Source of the DNA: Flavobacterium sp. HSC-32F16
Lineage (GTDB): Bacteria > Bacteroidota > Bacteroidia > Flavobacteriales > Flavobacteriaceae
Assembly: GCF_024171645.1 (NCBI RefSeq)
Contig: NZ_JALKAC010000004.1
Location: 1-64,000 of the forward strand
Direction: 5' to 3'
Length of the DNA stretch: 64,000 nucleotides
In this document: piece by piece, positions 34,678 through 43,063 of the stretch
Layout: every line of letters begins with the position of its first letter
Position numbering within the stretch: position 1 is the first letter of the stretch
The notes under the pieces: generated by a model
What the model saw: only the letters and a program-made list of their open reading frames with translations
What the model was told of the DNA's origin: nothing
Database searches by the model: none
Program-made: the position numbers and the translations under genes

Positions 34678-35994
34678 ATGAGTATTATTTCATTAATTAT
34701 AAAAAGAGAATTTATTGCCAAAGTCCGCAATAAATCTTTTGTTGTCATGACTTTTTTGAGTCCGCTTTTATTTGTGGCGATAGCTGTTTTTATTGGCTAT
34801 TTGAGCTCAATGAAAGCCGAAACAAAGCGTATTGCCATTCATGACGAAACGGGACTTTTTGCTTCCGATTTTTTAAAAGAAAATAAAAAAGGGGCTGAAT
34901 TTAAATACTATAATTTATCTGAAATTGATGTAAAAGCTTTAAAAGACAGCATTACAAAAGAAAATTTCAGCGGATTGATTGTTATCCCAAAAACAAATAA
35001 TACAAAAGATTTAGAAGGTAAAATTGAATTTATTTCGAATAACAGTCCAAGTATTTCTTTTATAGAAAACACACAGGATATCATTGGTACAAAAATAACC
35101 AAACTAAATCTTGAAAGCGCCAAACTAGACACGCTGGCTATTCAAAAAGCACAGTCAAATGTGAATATTCATTTGGTTAAAGCTTCGGGAGAGGAAAGCT
35201 TGAAAGGCTTAAATGAAATAAAAATCGGAATTGGCGGTGCCTTTGGTTACTTGATTATGATGTTTATTATCATTTATGGAAATATGGTAATGAGAAGCGT
35301 AATTGAAGAAAAAACAAATAGAATTATTGAAATCATTATTTCATCAGTAAAACCATTTCAGTTAATGATTGGTAAAATTGTAGGAACTTCATTGGCCGGA
35401 ATTTTGCAATTTATGATTTGGGCTGTTATTGGTTTAGGGTTAATGTTTGCAGCTTCGGCATTTTTTGGTGTAAATGTTGGACCAACAGCCAGAATTTCTC
35501 CAGAACTAATGCAATCGGCACAACAGGAACTTTCAGGTTCAGCACAAATGTATATTGCTGAGTTGTGGAATCTTCCAATTGCCAGTATTATAATTGGTTT
35601 TATAGTTTATTTTATTGGAGGATATTTTCTATACAGTTCTTTTTATGCTGCAATTGGGGCTGCAGTCGACAATCAAACCGATTCGCAGCAGTTTCTTCTG
35701 CCTATATTAATGCCTTTAATTTTAAGTGTATATATCGGATTTTTTACGGTTGTAAATGATCCACACGGAACTGTTGCCGTTGTGTTTTCTATGATTCCGC
35801 TTACTTCGCCAATAGTTATGTTAATGCGTATTCCGTTTGGCGTGCCATGGTGGCAAATCGCAATTTCGGTATCATTATTGTTTGCAACCTTTTTCCTTGT
35901 AGTTTGGTTTGCTGCAAAAATTTACCGTGTAGGTATTTTAATGTATGGAAAAAAACCAACGTGGAAGGAATTGTATAAATGGCTTAAATATTAA
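34678..35994 (+). CDS. ABC transporter permease, NatB-like
   Basis: The 438-residue protein has the ABC-2 permease plan with a large outer domain: helix 1 (about residues 20-42, SFVVMTFLSPLLFVAIAVFIGYL), an extracytoplasmic domain to about 175, then five or six helices (GAFGYLIMMFIIIYGNMVMRS; IVGTSLAGILQFMIWAVIG; and more). The segment VMRSVIEEKTNRIIEIIISSVKPFQLMIGKI is the family's cytoplasmic coupling region. It forms the channel for the ATPase encoded just upstream. Confidence 0.92.
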   Translation: MSIISLIIKREFIAKVRNKSFVVMTFLSPLLFVAIAVFIGYLSSMKAETKRIAIHDETGLFASDFLKENKKGAEFKYYNLSEIDVKALKDSITKENFSGLIVIPKTNNTKDLEGKIEFISNNSPSISFIENTQDIIGTKITKLNLESAKLDTLAIQKAQSNVNIHLVKASGEESLKGLNEIKIGIGGAFGYLIMMFIIIYGNMVMRSVIEEKTNRIIEIIISSVKPFQLMIGKIVGTSLAGILQFMIWAVIGLGLMFAASAFFGVNVGPTARISPELMQSAQQELSGSAQMYIAELWNLPIASIIIGFIVYFIGGYFLYSSFYAAIGAAVDNQTDSQQFLLPILMPLILSVYIGFFTVVNDPHGTVAVVFSMIPLTSPIVMLMRIPFGVPWWQIAISVSLLFATFFLVVWFAAKIYRVGILMYGKKPTWKELYKWLKY

Positions 35995-36007
35995 TTTTTT
36001 TGGAGTT

Positions 36008-36100
36008 GCTAAGGTTCTAAGGTGCTAAGATGCTAAGATTTTTTTTAGCTTCTTTTAGAAAAACCTCAGAACCTTAGTAGCTTAGAACCTCAGAACCTTA
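36008..36100. repeat. CTAAG repeat array, copy 1
   Basis: GCTAAGGTTCTAAGGTGCTAAG (starting at 36008) is repeated short units of CTAAG. It faces CAGAACCTTAGTAGCTTAGA and CTCAGAACCTTA (36067-36100). The arms pair through a short loop just upstream of the response regulator gene. Related arrays lie at 58230-58265 and 61237-61263. Confidence 0.7.
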
Positions 36101-36105
36101 AAAAA

Positions 36106-37269
36106 ATGAGTAAAATACTAATTGTAGAAGACGAAGCAGCGATCAGAAGAGTTTTGGTAAAAATATTATCAGAAGAAAATGACTCGTATCAGGTTGATGA
36201 AGCTGAAGATGGAGCTGCGGGACTTGAAAAAATAAAAAACAACGATTACGATTTGGTTTTGTGCGATATCAAAATGCCAAAATTAGATGGTGTTGAGGTC
36301 TTAGAAGAAGTAAAAAAGATAAAACCGGAAATTCCAATGGTTATGATTTCGGGTCATGGCGATATGGAAACGGCGATTCATACGATGCGTTTGGGGGCTT
36401 TTGATTATATTTCGAAACCGCCAGATTTAAATCGTTTATTAAATACAGTTCGTAATGCTTTAGATAAAAAACAATTAGTTGTAGAGAATAAAATTCTAAA
36501 GAAAAAAGTCAGCAAAAATTACGAAATGATAGGCGAGAGCGAGTTAATTAATCATATCAAAGTAATGATTGATAAAGTAGCTCAAACCGAAGCCAGAGTT
36601 TTGATTACGGGGCCAAACGGAACCGGAAAAGAATTAGTGGCGCATCAATTGCATGAAAAAAGCGAACGTGCTAATTTCCCTTTAATTGAAGTAAACTGTG
36701 CGGCGATTCCGAGTGAATTGATTGAAAGTGAATTGTTCGGACACGTAAAGGGAGCTTTTACATCGGCAGTTAAAGATCGTGCTGGAAAGTTTGAAGCGGC
36801 TGATAAAGGAACTATTTTCTTAGATGAAATTGGAGACATGAGCCTTTCGGCGCAAGCCAAAGTTTTAAGAGCACTTCAGGAAAGTATGATAACGAGAGTG
36901 GGTGCCGATAAAGATATTAAAGTTGATGTTCGTGTAGTTGCGGCAACCAATAAAGATTTAAAAACAGAAATTGCCGAAGGCCGTTTTCGTGAAGATTTAT
37001 ACCATCGTCTGGCTGTTATTTTGATAAAAGTACCGCCATTAAACGAAAGACGCGATGATATTCCGGCTTTGATACGACACTTTGCAGCTAAAATCGCTTC
37101 AGAACAAGGAAACGTGGTTAAAGTATTTTCGGCGCAAGCCATAAAATTATTACAGGAATACGATTGGACAGGAAATATTCGTGAACTTCGAAATGTGGTA
37201 GAAAGATTAATCATTTTAGGAGGAAATGAAATCTCTGAAAATGATGTAAAAATGTTTGCCAGTAAATAA
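36106..37269 (+). CDS. Sigma-54 type response regulator without DNA-binding domain
   Basis: The 387-residue protein has a receiver domain (1-120; phospho-acceptor D54 in LCDIKMP) and an AAA+ sigma-54 activator domain (about 140-380; Walker A GPNGTGKE, Walker B GTIFLDEIGD, arginine finger region FREDLYHRL). The sigma-54 contact loop reads GAFTSA (residues 216-221) where most activators have GAFTGA. The chain stops after WTGNIRELRNVVERLIILGG, so the Fis-type helix-turn-helix is absent; such proteins, e.g. FlgR of Helicobacter, act without upstream sites. No histidine kinase gene is near. A CTAAG repeat array precedes the start. Confidence 0.92.
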   Translation: MSKILIVEDEAAIRRVLVKILSEENDSYQVDEAEDGAAGLEKIKNNDYDLVLCDIKMPKLDGVEVLEEVKKIKPEIPMVMISGHGDMETAIHTMRLGAFDYISKPPDLNRLLNTVRNALDKKQLVVENKILKKKVSKNYEMIGESELINHIKVMIDKVAQTEARVLITGPNGTGKELVAHQLHEKSERANFPLIEVNCAAIPSELIESELFGHVKGAFTSAVKDRAGKFEAADKGTIFLDEIGDMSLSAQAKVLRALQESMITRVGADKDIKVDVRVVAATNKDLKTEIAEGRFREDLYHRLAVILIKVPPLNERRDDIPALIRHFAAKIASEQGNVVKVFSAQAIKLLQEYDWTGNIRELRNVVERLIILGGNEISENDVKMFASK

Positions 37270-37274
37270 TGATT

Positions 37275-37319
37275 TAGTTTTCAATCTGAAATCTAAAATC
37301 ATAAATCTAAAATTTAGAA
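37275..37319. repeat. AATCTAAAATC repeat array, copy 3
   Basis: Units AATCTGAAATCTAAAATC and AAATCTAAAATTTAG fill the spacer upstream of the DEAD-box-like gene. Confidence 0.6.
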
Positions 37320-37982
37320 ATGAAACTAAAAAAAATAAACGAGAAATTACAAGATGCTTTAATTGAAAATGGTTTAACCGAAGCAAACATTTTGCAGATG
37401 GAAACTTTTTCAACCATAAAAAGTGGTGCGGATTGTATTGTTATTTCTCCAGAAAAAAGCGGAAAAACAACTACAATTGTTTTGAATGTGATTCAGCAAT
37501 TGGCAGGAAAAACCGAAGAATCACCTCGCGCTTTGATTATTGTTGAAGATAAAGCAAAAGTGCTTGAAATGGAAGAGCTTTTTGAGAAATATGGAAAATA
37601 TACTAATCTGGAGGTTTATGGTGTTCATGACAAAGGCGACATGGATTATGATAAAAACTATGTTTCTACAGGAATTGATGTTTTAATTGGTACACCAAAT
37701 AAATTAAGTGATATGTTCTCTACGGCGGGGTACAACGTAAACCGTTTAAAAATGTTTATTTTGGATGATGCTGACCCAATTTTGAAATTGCGTCATGAAA
37801 CCAAAATTATGCGTATTTCAAATAGTATTGCAAAAACCCAACGTTTGATTTTTGCTGAAACTTTGACAGAACGTATCGAAATTTTGGCAGATAAAATGTT
37901 GCTGGAGCCTTATTTATTTGATATGGATGAAGAAGGTGAGGAAGAACTTGACGAAGAGGAAGACGATATTGAGGAAGAGTAA
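37320..37982 (+). CDS. Single-domain DEAD-box-like protein
   Basis: The 220-residue protein resembles only the first RecA domain of a DEAD-box RNA helicase. A Q-motif-like start (LIENGLTEANILQMETFSTI) precedes the Walker A segment SPEKSGKTTT. IDVLIGTPNKLSDM stands for motif Ib, LDDADPIL for motif II (DDAD in place of DEAD), and LIFAETLTERI for motif III (SAT replaced by AET). The second RecA domain is missing, and the chain ends in a run of Glu and Asp. It cannot be a standard helicase. It may bind RNA or regulate another helicase. It follows the response regulator by 50 bases. Confidence 0.75.
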   Translation: MKLKKINEKLQDALIENGLTEANILQMETFSTIKSGADCIVISPEKSGKTTTIVLNVIQQLAGKTEESPRALIIVEDKAKVLEMEELFEKYGKYTNLEVYGVHDKGDMDYDKNYVSTGIDVLIGTPNKLSDMFSTAGYNVNRLKMFILDDADPILKLRHETKIMRISNSIAKTQRLIFAETLTERIEILADKMLLEPYLFDMDEEGEEELDEEEDDIEEE

Positions 37983-37998
37983 ATAGTCGGAACTTATA

Positions 37999-38059
37999 GT
38001 CTCAGTCGCAGTTTACAGTCACGGTTTACAAGCTTCACTGAAAACTGTGACTGAGACTG
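37999..38059. repeat. Palindromic intergenic repeat, AGTCTCAGTC family, copy 2
   Basis: AGTCTCAGTCGCAGTTT (37999-38015) faces AAACTGTGACTGAGACT (38043-38059) with one mismatch. It fills the gap before the hydrolase gene. Confidence 0.8.
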
Positions 38060-38076
38060 AAAACTAACTAATAAAT

Positions 38077-38892
38077 ATGGAGATTTTTAAAACACTTAAA
38101 TTTTTTTCAATCGTACTTTTGTGCTTTTTTCTGATTATTTATGTTTTGATAATTTCTTATGTTTACTTTAATCAGGTTCAATTGGTTTTTCATAGTTCTA
38201 GATTGCCAAAAGAGTATAAGTTTGATTATCAGCAAAAGTTTGAAGAGATAAACATCAAATCATTTGACGGAACTATCCTTAACGGATTATTATTTAAGGC
38301 TGAAAATTCTAAAGGATTAGTTTTTTATCTTCATGGAAATGCCGGAACACTTGAAACCTGGGGAAAAATCGCCAAAATATATACTTCATTAGGATACGAT
38401 ATCTTTATTTTAGATTATAGAAGTTTTGGAAAAAGCGAAGGAACAATTGAAGATGAAGAACAATTGTCAAAAGATATTTCGATCGTTTATAAATCAATTT
38501 CTAAAAGATATTCAGAAGATAAAATTATAATTGCCGGATATTCTATTGGTTCTGGATTCGCCGCAAAGCTGGCTGTAGAGAATAAACCAAAAGCTTTAAT
38601 GCTTCAGGCTCCTTATTATAATTTTTTAGAGTTATCAAGTTCCCGAGTTCCGTTATTTCCTGATTTTATGAAAAAGTTTAGTTTGGAAACCAATGTGTAT
38701 CTTCCAAAAGTAAAAGCTCCAATTTATATTTTTCACGGAACGGACGATCAATTAATTCCTTTTAATAATTCAGTTCGGCTAAAAGAACTTTTAAAATCAA
38801 AAATCAATTTGTATCCTTTGCAAAATCAAGGTCATATTGGCGTAAATGAGAATGAAGATTTTCAAAATCAGTTAAAAATCATATTAGAATAA
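38077..38892 (+). CDS. Membrane-anchored alpha/beta hydrolase (BEM46-like)
   Basis: The 271-residue protein has one N-terminal membrane helix (about residues 9-32) and then an alpha/beta hydrolase domain of the BEM46/ABHD13 type. The oxyanion segment is FYLHGNAGTLETW; the nucleophile Ser is in AGYSIGSGF; the acid is in HGTDDQLIPF; the His is in NQGHIGV. It probably cleaves an ester or thioester at the inner membrane; the substrate is unknown. The DUF2007 gene follows after 26 bases. Confidence 0.88.
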   Translation: MEIFKTLKFFSIVLLCFFLIIYVLIISYVYFNQVQLVFHSSRLPKEYKFDYQQKFEEINIKSFDGTILNGLLFKAENSKGLVFYLHGNAGTLETWGKIAKIYTSLGYDIFILDYRSFGKSEGTIEDEEQLSKDISIVYKSISKRYSEDKIIIAGYSIGSGFAAKLAVENKPKALMLQAPYYNFLELSSSRVPLFPDFMKKFSLETNVYLPKVKAPIYIFHGTDDQLIPFNNSVRLKELLKSKINLYPLQNQGHIGVNENEDFQNQLKIILE

Positions 38893-38918
38893 ATTAATAA
38901 TTATAAAAAATAAATGCC

Positions 38919-39137
38919 ATGGGATTAATGAAGGTGTATTCAGGAAGTGAAATACTTGCAATTGCTTTGCAGGAAAGATTAGAAGAAGCTGGAGTAGAAA
39001 CAGTGAAAAAAGATAATATTCAATCGGCTCGTTTAGGAGGTTTTGGCGGTACAGATTTGGCTGTTGAGGTTTTTATTCAGGAAACAGATTTTGCAAAAGC
39101 AAATCCGGTTATTGAAGAGTTTAGAATGAGTCTTTAA
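38919..39137 (+). CDS. DUF2007-family small protein
   Basis: The 72-residue protein matches the DUF2007 family (putative signal-transducing protein): MKVYSGSEILAIALQERLEEAGVET, then DLAVEVFIQETDFAKANPVIEEF. The fold is a small ferredoxin-like domain, and the role is unknown. It lies between the hydrolase and HAD genes. A second ATG at 38928 is possible. A repeat of the AGTCTCAGTC family follows. Confidence 0.8.
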   Translation: MGLMKVYSGSEILAIALQERLEEAGVETVKKDNIQSARLGGFGGTDLAVEVFIQETDFAKANPVIEEFRMSL

Positions 39138-39151
39138 AAGTATTCAGTATT

Positions 39152-39197
39152 CAGTCGCAGTTTTCACTTTACAATGCAAAATTGCCTGCTGCGACTG
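39152..39197. repeat. Palindromic intergenic repeat, AGTCTCAGTC family, copy 3
   Basis: CAGTCGCAG (39152-39160) faces CTGCGACTG (39189-39197); GACTGAAAACTGTGACTGAAAA follows in shorter pieces to 39215. The copy is less complete than the one at 37999. Confidence 0.7.
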
Positions 39198-39225
39198 AAA
39201 ACTGTGACTGAAAACTAAAAAATAA

Positions 39226-40029
39226 ATGCAATACAAAATGTTAGTGCTCGACATGGATGATACCTTGTTGACAGACGATCACAAAATTTCTGATTTAAAT
39301 AAAAAAGTATTGTTAGAAGCGCAGGCAAAAGGAGTTCATGTAGTTTTGGCTTCTGGACGCCCTACTTCGGCAATGACGGCTTATGCTAAAGAGCTGGAAT
39401 TGGATTTAAACGATTCTTATATGATTTCGTTCAATGGAGCGATTATCAGCCGTGTTAAGGATGATTTGGTTTTATTTGAACAAAAGCTGACGGTTGAACA
39501 AATTCATGATTTGTACGATTACAGCGTTAAAATGAAAACCCATATTATTACTTATCTGGATAATGAAATTATAAGCGAAACGGATTCTGAGTATATAGAA
39601 GTAGAAAAAGAAATTACCGGAATGGCGCATAATAAAGTGGCTAGTTTTAAAGATTATGTTAAAAGGCCTGCTGTAAAATGTATTTTATTAGAAAATCCCG
39701 CTTATCTAAAAGAAGTTGAAAAAGATTTATTAATTGCTATGCCGCATTTGAGTGTTTCAATGTCTAAACCTTTTTTTCTGGAAGCGGCACAAAACGGTAT
39801 TGATAAAGCGGCGAGTTTAAGACTTTTAGCAGAAAAGCTGGGTGTTCTTCAAAGTGAAATAATTGCAGTTGGAAATGCCGGAAATGATTTAACCATGATT
39901 GAATATGCCGGTTTGGGTGTTTGGGTAGATAATGTAACGCCTGAATTACGTGATAAAGCAGATTTAATTGTAGCTTCAAACAATAACGATGGTGTTGCAG
40001 AAGTAGTGCAAAAATATATTCTTAATTAA
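39226..40029 (+). CDS. Cof-type HAD phosphatase
   Basis: The 267-residue protein has the subclass IIB HAD layout: DMDDTLL (motif I, D8 and D10), LASGRPTSAM (motif II), a cap domain (about residues 85-190), the Lys of motif III in GIDKAASLRLLAEKLGV, and motif IV AVGNAGNDLTMIEYAGLGVWVDN. Family members dephosphorylate sugar phosphates, pyridoxal phosphate or flavin mononucleotide. The GNAT gene begins 6 bases after its stop, so they share a transcript. Confidence 0.9.
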   Translation: MQYKMLVLDMDDTLLTDDHKISDLNKKVLLEAQAKGVHVVLASGRPTSAMTAYAKELELDLNDSYMISFNGAIISRVKDDLVLFEQKLTVEQIHDLYDYSVKMKTHIITYLDNEIISETDSEYIEVEKEITGMAHNKVASFKDYVKRPAVKCILLENPAYLKEVEKDLLIAMPHLSVSMSKPFFLEAAQNGIDKAASLRLLAEKLGVLQSEIIAVGNAGNDLTMIEYAGLGVWVDNVTPELRDKADLIVASNNNDGVAEVVQKYILN

Positions 40030-40035
40030 AGTATA

Positions 40036-40563
40036 ATGAAAAATCCAATCGAAACAGAACGTTTGTTATTAAGGGAAGTGATTTTTTCTGATGTGGATGG
40101 AATGTTTGAGTTGGATTCTAATCCGAATGTTCATATTTACGTTGGCAATAAGCCGGTAACCACTATTGAACAAAGTGCAGCATACATCGAAAATCTTCAA
40201 CAGCAATATAAAGACTATGGAACCGGTCACTGGGCTGTTGTTCTTAAAGAAACCAATGAGTTTATTGGCTGGTCAGGAATAAAATTTATTACTGATGAAA
40301 TTAATAACCATCAAAACTTTTATGAAATTGGTTATCGTTTTATAGAAAAGCATTGGGGTAAAGGGTATGCAACCGAAGCCGGAAAAGCTTTTATAGATTA
40401 TGCTTTCGGTGAAATGAAAGTTGATGCAATATATGCTTATGCAGATGAAGGTAATGAAAATTCAAGAAAAATTCTTGAAAAGCTGGGCTTACAATATGTA
40501 AACTCTTTTGAATATGAAGGAGAAATTGAGGTCTGGTATGAATTAAAAAATCCAAACCTTTAA
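40036..40563 (+). CDS. GNAT-family N-acetyltransferase (RimJ/RimL-like)
   Basis: The 175-residue protein begins with IETERLLLREVIFSDVDGMFEL, the standard RimJ/RimL start. It has the acetyl-CoA loop in IEKHWGKGYATEAGKAFIDYAF (about residue 105) and ENSRKILEKLGLQYVNSFEY near the end. The substrate is not known. It follows the Cof-type HAD gene by 6 bases. Confidence 0.9.
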   Translation: MKNPIETERLLLREVIFSDVDGMFELDSNPNVHIYVGNKPVTTIEQSAAYIENLQQQYKDYGTGHWAVVLKETNEFIGWSGIKFITDEINNHQNFYEIGYRFIEKHWGKGYATEAGKAFIDYAFGEMKVDAIYAYADEGNENSRKILEKLGLQYVNSFEYEGEIEVWYELKNPNL

Positions 40564-40586
40564 TTTTCATGCTAAAGAAATGCGCT

Positions 40587-40626
40587 CCAAATCTTTGTAA
40601 GCTTATAAAAACCTGCAAAGATTTGG
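40587..40626. repeat. Inverted repeat between converging genes
   Basis: CCAAATCTTTG (40587-40597) faces CAAAGATTTGG (40616-40626) across 18 bases. It lacks a T run and may be a repeat element or a weak terminator. Confidence 0.6.
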
Positions 40627-40646
40627 AAAACGTAGTTTCTTTTAAA

Positions 40647-41171
40647 TTATTTTTTTGCTACAGAAACAAAATACTTGTTTCCGTCACCCATTGTAAGTTT
40701 TACACGTTCGTCGCAAAGATCGATTGCAAAATTTGCACTTTCGTAGCAGCTGCAAGTCGTGTTTTTGTCCTTAGACATTTCAGTTTTACAATTGTTATTT
40801 TTAAAAGTAGCCAATTGAGGTGTATACAAACTTACTAAATCAGTAGAAGCAGTTACTAATGAAATAATACTTGCTGAATTGTTGTTTGTAATTCTATACA
40901 CAATTCTGTCTGTATAGTTTACTTCGTTTACAGTTACTTTACGGATATAAGTATAAGCTGTAGATCCTTCACCTGGTTCCTTTACTTCAAATTTAAATCC
41001 AACCGCACGAATGGCAATATCAAATTGAGACTGAGAATTTAAACTCGCCCAGTTTGTTAAAGTACTAATAGAAGGAAATGGATTAGCAGTTGCAGCAGGA
41101 GTATTAGTTTGCGCTTGCGAACTAAAAATGGTTAAGAACATCAAGCAGATTGTGGGTAAAAATGCTTTCAT
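40647..41171 (-). CDS. Exported protein of unknown function
   Basis: The 174-residue protein has a signal peptide (MKAFLPTICLMFLTIFSSQAQ). I do not recognise the mature part. It is beta-rich with four Cys near the C terminus (NNNCKTEMSKDKNTTCSCYESANFAIDLCDERVK), which could form disulfides in the periplasm. It is a single gene, with a 500-bp AT-rich spacer upstream. Confidence 0.75.
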   Translation of the reverse strand: MKAFLPTICLMFLTIFSSQAQTNTPAATANPFPSISTLTNWASLNSQSQFDIAIRAVGFKFEVKEPGEGSTAYTYIRKVTVNEVNYTDRIVYRITNNNSASIISLVTASTDLVSLYTPQLATFKNNNCKTEMSKDKNTTCSCYESANFAIDLCDERVKLTMGDGNKYFVSVAKK

Positions 41172-41605
41172 AGTGGAGCTTTAATTTTTTAATTTTTGCC
41201 TACTCTTTCTGGTTTTCGGCGTTCCCATTCGTTTTTTGGTAACAAAACAACAACATAACGTTTGAAATTCAAAATTGTTATGTATGATTTGTTATAATAT
41301 TAATATAAACAGTCAATTTTTTTATATTTCTAATTAAATCGCGTAAAATATCTAAACAAAGCTAAATGTAAGAAAATTTAAATTTAAAAATCAAAAAAAT
41401 GTATTTTATCGATAAAATTTGCACTTAATCGATGTTTTTGTCATTTTATTCTTATTGAATCAATTTTTGTTTTCTCATCAAACAATAAAAAATCGTATGA
41501 ACTTTTTTTAATAGTATACTTTTTATGTACACATTAAAATAGATGTTTAATGCAAATTGTTGATATATAGTGTATTATTGATTTTATTATACAGAATATT
41601 GTATG
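41172..41605. other. Gene-free AT-rich spacer
   Basis: This spacer separates two divergent genes. I see no credible reading frame and no strong hairpin; it is rich in A and T runs (for example TTTAAATTTAAAAATC). The promoters of both genes must lie in it. Confidence 0.55.
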
Positions 41606-41613
41606 TAAATTTG
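41606..41613 (+). promoter_or_regulatory. Promoter -7 box of mtaB
   Basis: TAAATTTG matches TAnnTTTG, 60 bases before the mtaB start codon. Confidence 0.45.
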
Positions 41614-41673
41614 CAAACTCTTCAAAAGAGATGTAAATATAATATCTTACCACTATAAATGTAGTGTATTCCT

Positions 41674-43008
41674 ATGGAAAATAGAAAAAAAGTTGCTTTT
41701 TATACGCTTGGCTGTAAATTAAATTTCTCAGAAACGTCTACGATCGCCAGAAACTTCAATGACGAAGGTTTTGATCGTGTCGATTTTGAAGATGTTGCAG
41801 ACATATATGTCATCAATACTTGCTCTGTAACCGATAATGCTGATAAGCAGTTTAAGCAGGTTGTAAAAAAAGCAATGAAGTTAAACGACAAAGCTTTTGT
41901 AGCTGCAGTTGGATGTTATGCGCAGTTAAAACCAGAAGAATTAGCTGCAGTTGATGGTGTTGATTTGGTTTTGGGAGCTACCGAGAAATTTAAAATTACA
42001 GATTATATTCATGATTTGAGCAAAAATGATATGGGTGAAGTTCACTCATGCGAAATTGCCGAAGCTGATTTTTATGTAGGAAGTTATTCTATTGGCGATC
42101 GTACTCGTGCTTTCTTAAAAGTTCAGGATGGCTGCGATTATAAATGTACCTATTGTACAATTCCGTTAGCACGCGGTATTTCAAGAAGTGATGCTTTAGA
42201 AAATGTTCTAAAAAACGCCAAAGAAATTTCGGCTCAAAATATTAGAGAAATTGTTTTAACCGGTGTAAATATTGGAGATTACGGAAAAGGCGAATTCGGA
42301 AATAAAAAACACGAACATACTTTTCTTGATTTAGTTCAGGCTTTAGATAAAGTGGAAGGAATTGAACGTCTTCGTATTTCATCGATTGAACCGAATTTAT
42401 TGAAAAACGAAACAATCGAATTTGTTTCAAAGAGCAGAACTTTTGTACCACATTTCCATATTCCTTTACAATCAGGAAGCAATGATATTTTGAAATTAAT
42501 GAAACGTCGTTATTTACGTGAAATATACACAGACCGGGTAAACAAAATTCGCGAAGTTATGCCTGATGCCTGTATTGGTGTTGACGTAATTGTTGGTTTC
42601 CCTGGTGAAACCGATGAACATTTCTTAGAAACCTATCATTTCTTAAATGAAATGGATATTTCGTATCTGCACGTTTTTACTTATTCTGAAAGAGATAATA
42701 CAGAAGCTGTTGGAATGGACGGTGTTGTGCCTGCAAATGTAAGAGCAAAACGAAGTAAAATGCTACGCGGATTGTCTGTAAAAAAACGCCGTGCTTTTTA
42801 CGAAAGCCAGATAGGAACCAATAGAACGGTTCTTTTTGAAGGAGAAAATAAAGAAGGTTACATTCATGGTTTTACAGAAAACTATGTAAAAGTAAAAACA
42901 CCATGGAATCCGGAATTGGTAAACACCCTGCAGGAAATCAATCTAACGAAAATTGATGAAGACGGAAGTGTTCGTTTGGAATTTTTAAACAAATTGGCGG
43001 AAGCTTAA
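41674..43008 (+). CDS. mtaB: tRNA t6A37 methylthiotransferase MtaB
   Basis: MtaB adds a methylthio group to t6A37 of tRNAs that read ANN codons. The 444-residue protein has the N-terminal UPF0004 domain with its three cluster Cys (TLGCKLN, NTCSVT, VGCYAQ). The radical-SAM motif is CDYKCTYC (C154, C158, C161), followed by a C-terminal TRAM domain (about 375-440). The sequence HIPLQSGSNDIL is shared with MiaB; SETSTIARNF and the length fit the MtaB branch. A strong terminator follows. Confidence 0.93.
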   Translation: MENRKKVAFYTLGCKLNFSETSTIARNFNDEGFDRVDFEDVADIYVINTCSVTDNADKQFKQVVKKAMKLNDKAFVAAVGCYAQLKPEELAAVDGVDLVLGATEKFKITDYIHDLSKNDMGEVHSCEIAEADFYVGSYSIGDRTRAFLKVQDGCDYKCTYCTIPLARGISRSDALENVLKNAKEISAQNIREIVLTGVNIGDYGKGEFGNKKHEHTFLDLVQALDKVEGIERLRISSIEPNLLKNETIEFVSKSRTFVPHFHIPLQSGSNDILKLMKRRYLREIYTDRVNKIREVMPDACIGVDVIVGFPGETDEHFLETYHFLNEMDISYLHVFTYSERDNTEAVGMDGVVPANVRAKRSKMLRGLSVKKRRAFYESQIGTNRTVLFEGENKEGYIHGFTENYVKVKTPWNPELVNTLQEINLTKIDEDGSVRLEFLNKLAEA

Positions 43009-43022
43009 AAAAATATACAGAT

Positions 43023-43059
43023 AAATACAAAAAGCCTCTTTAAGAGGCTTTTTGTATTT
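43023..43059. terminator. Two-way terminator after mtaB
   Basis: An almost uninterrupted palindrome (43023-43040 with 43042-43059, core AAAGCCTCTT) has A and T runs and separates converging genes. Confidence 0.92.
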
Positions 43060-43063
43060 GTAA

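Noticed and set aside
40569..40838. 89-codon open frame opposite the exported orphan
   Set aside because: No motif, and it begins inside an inverted repeat.
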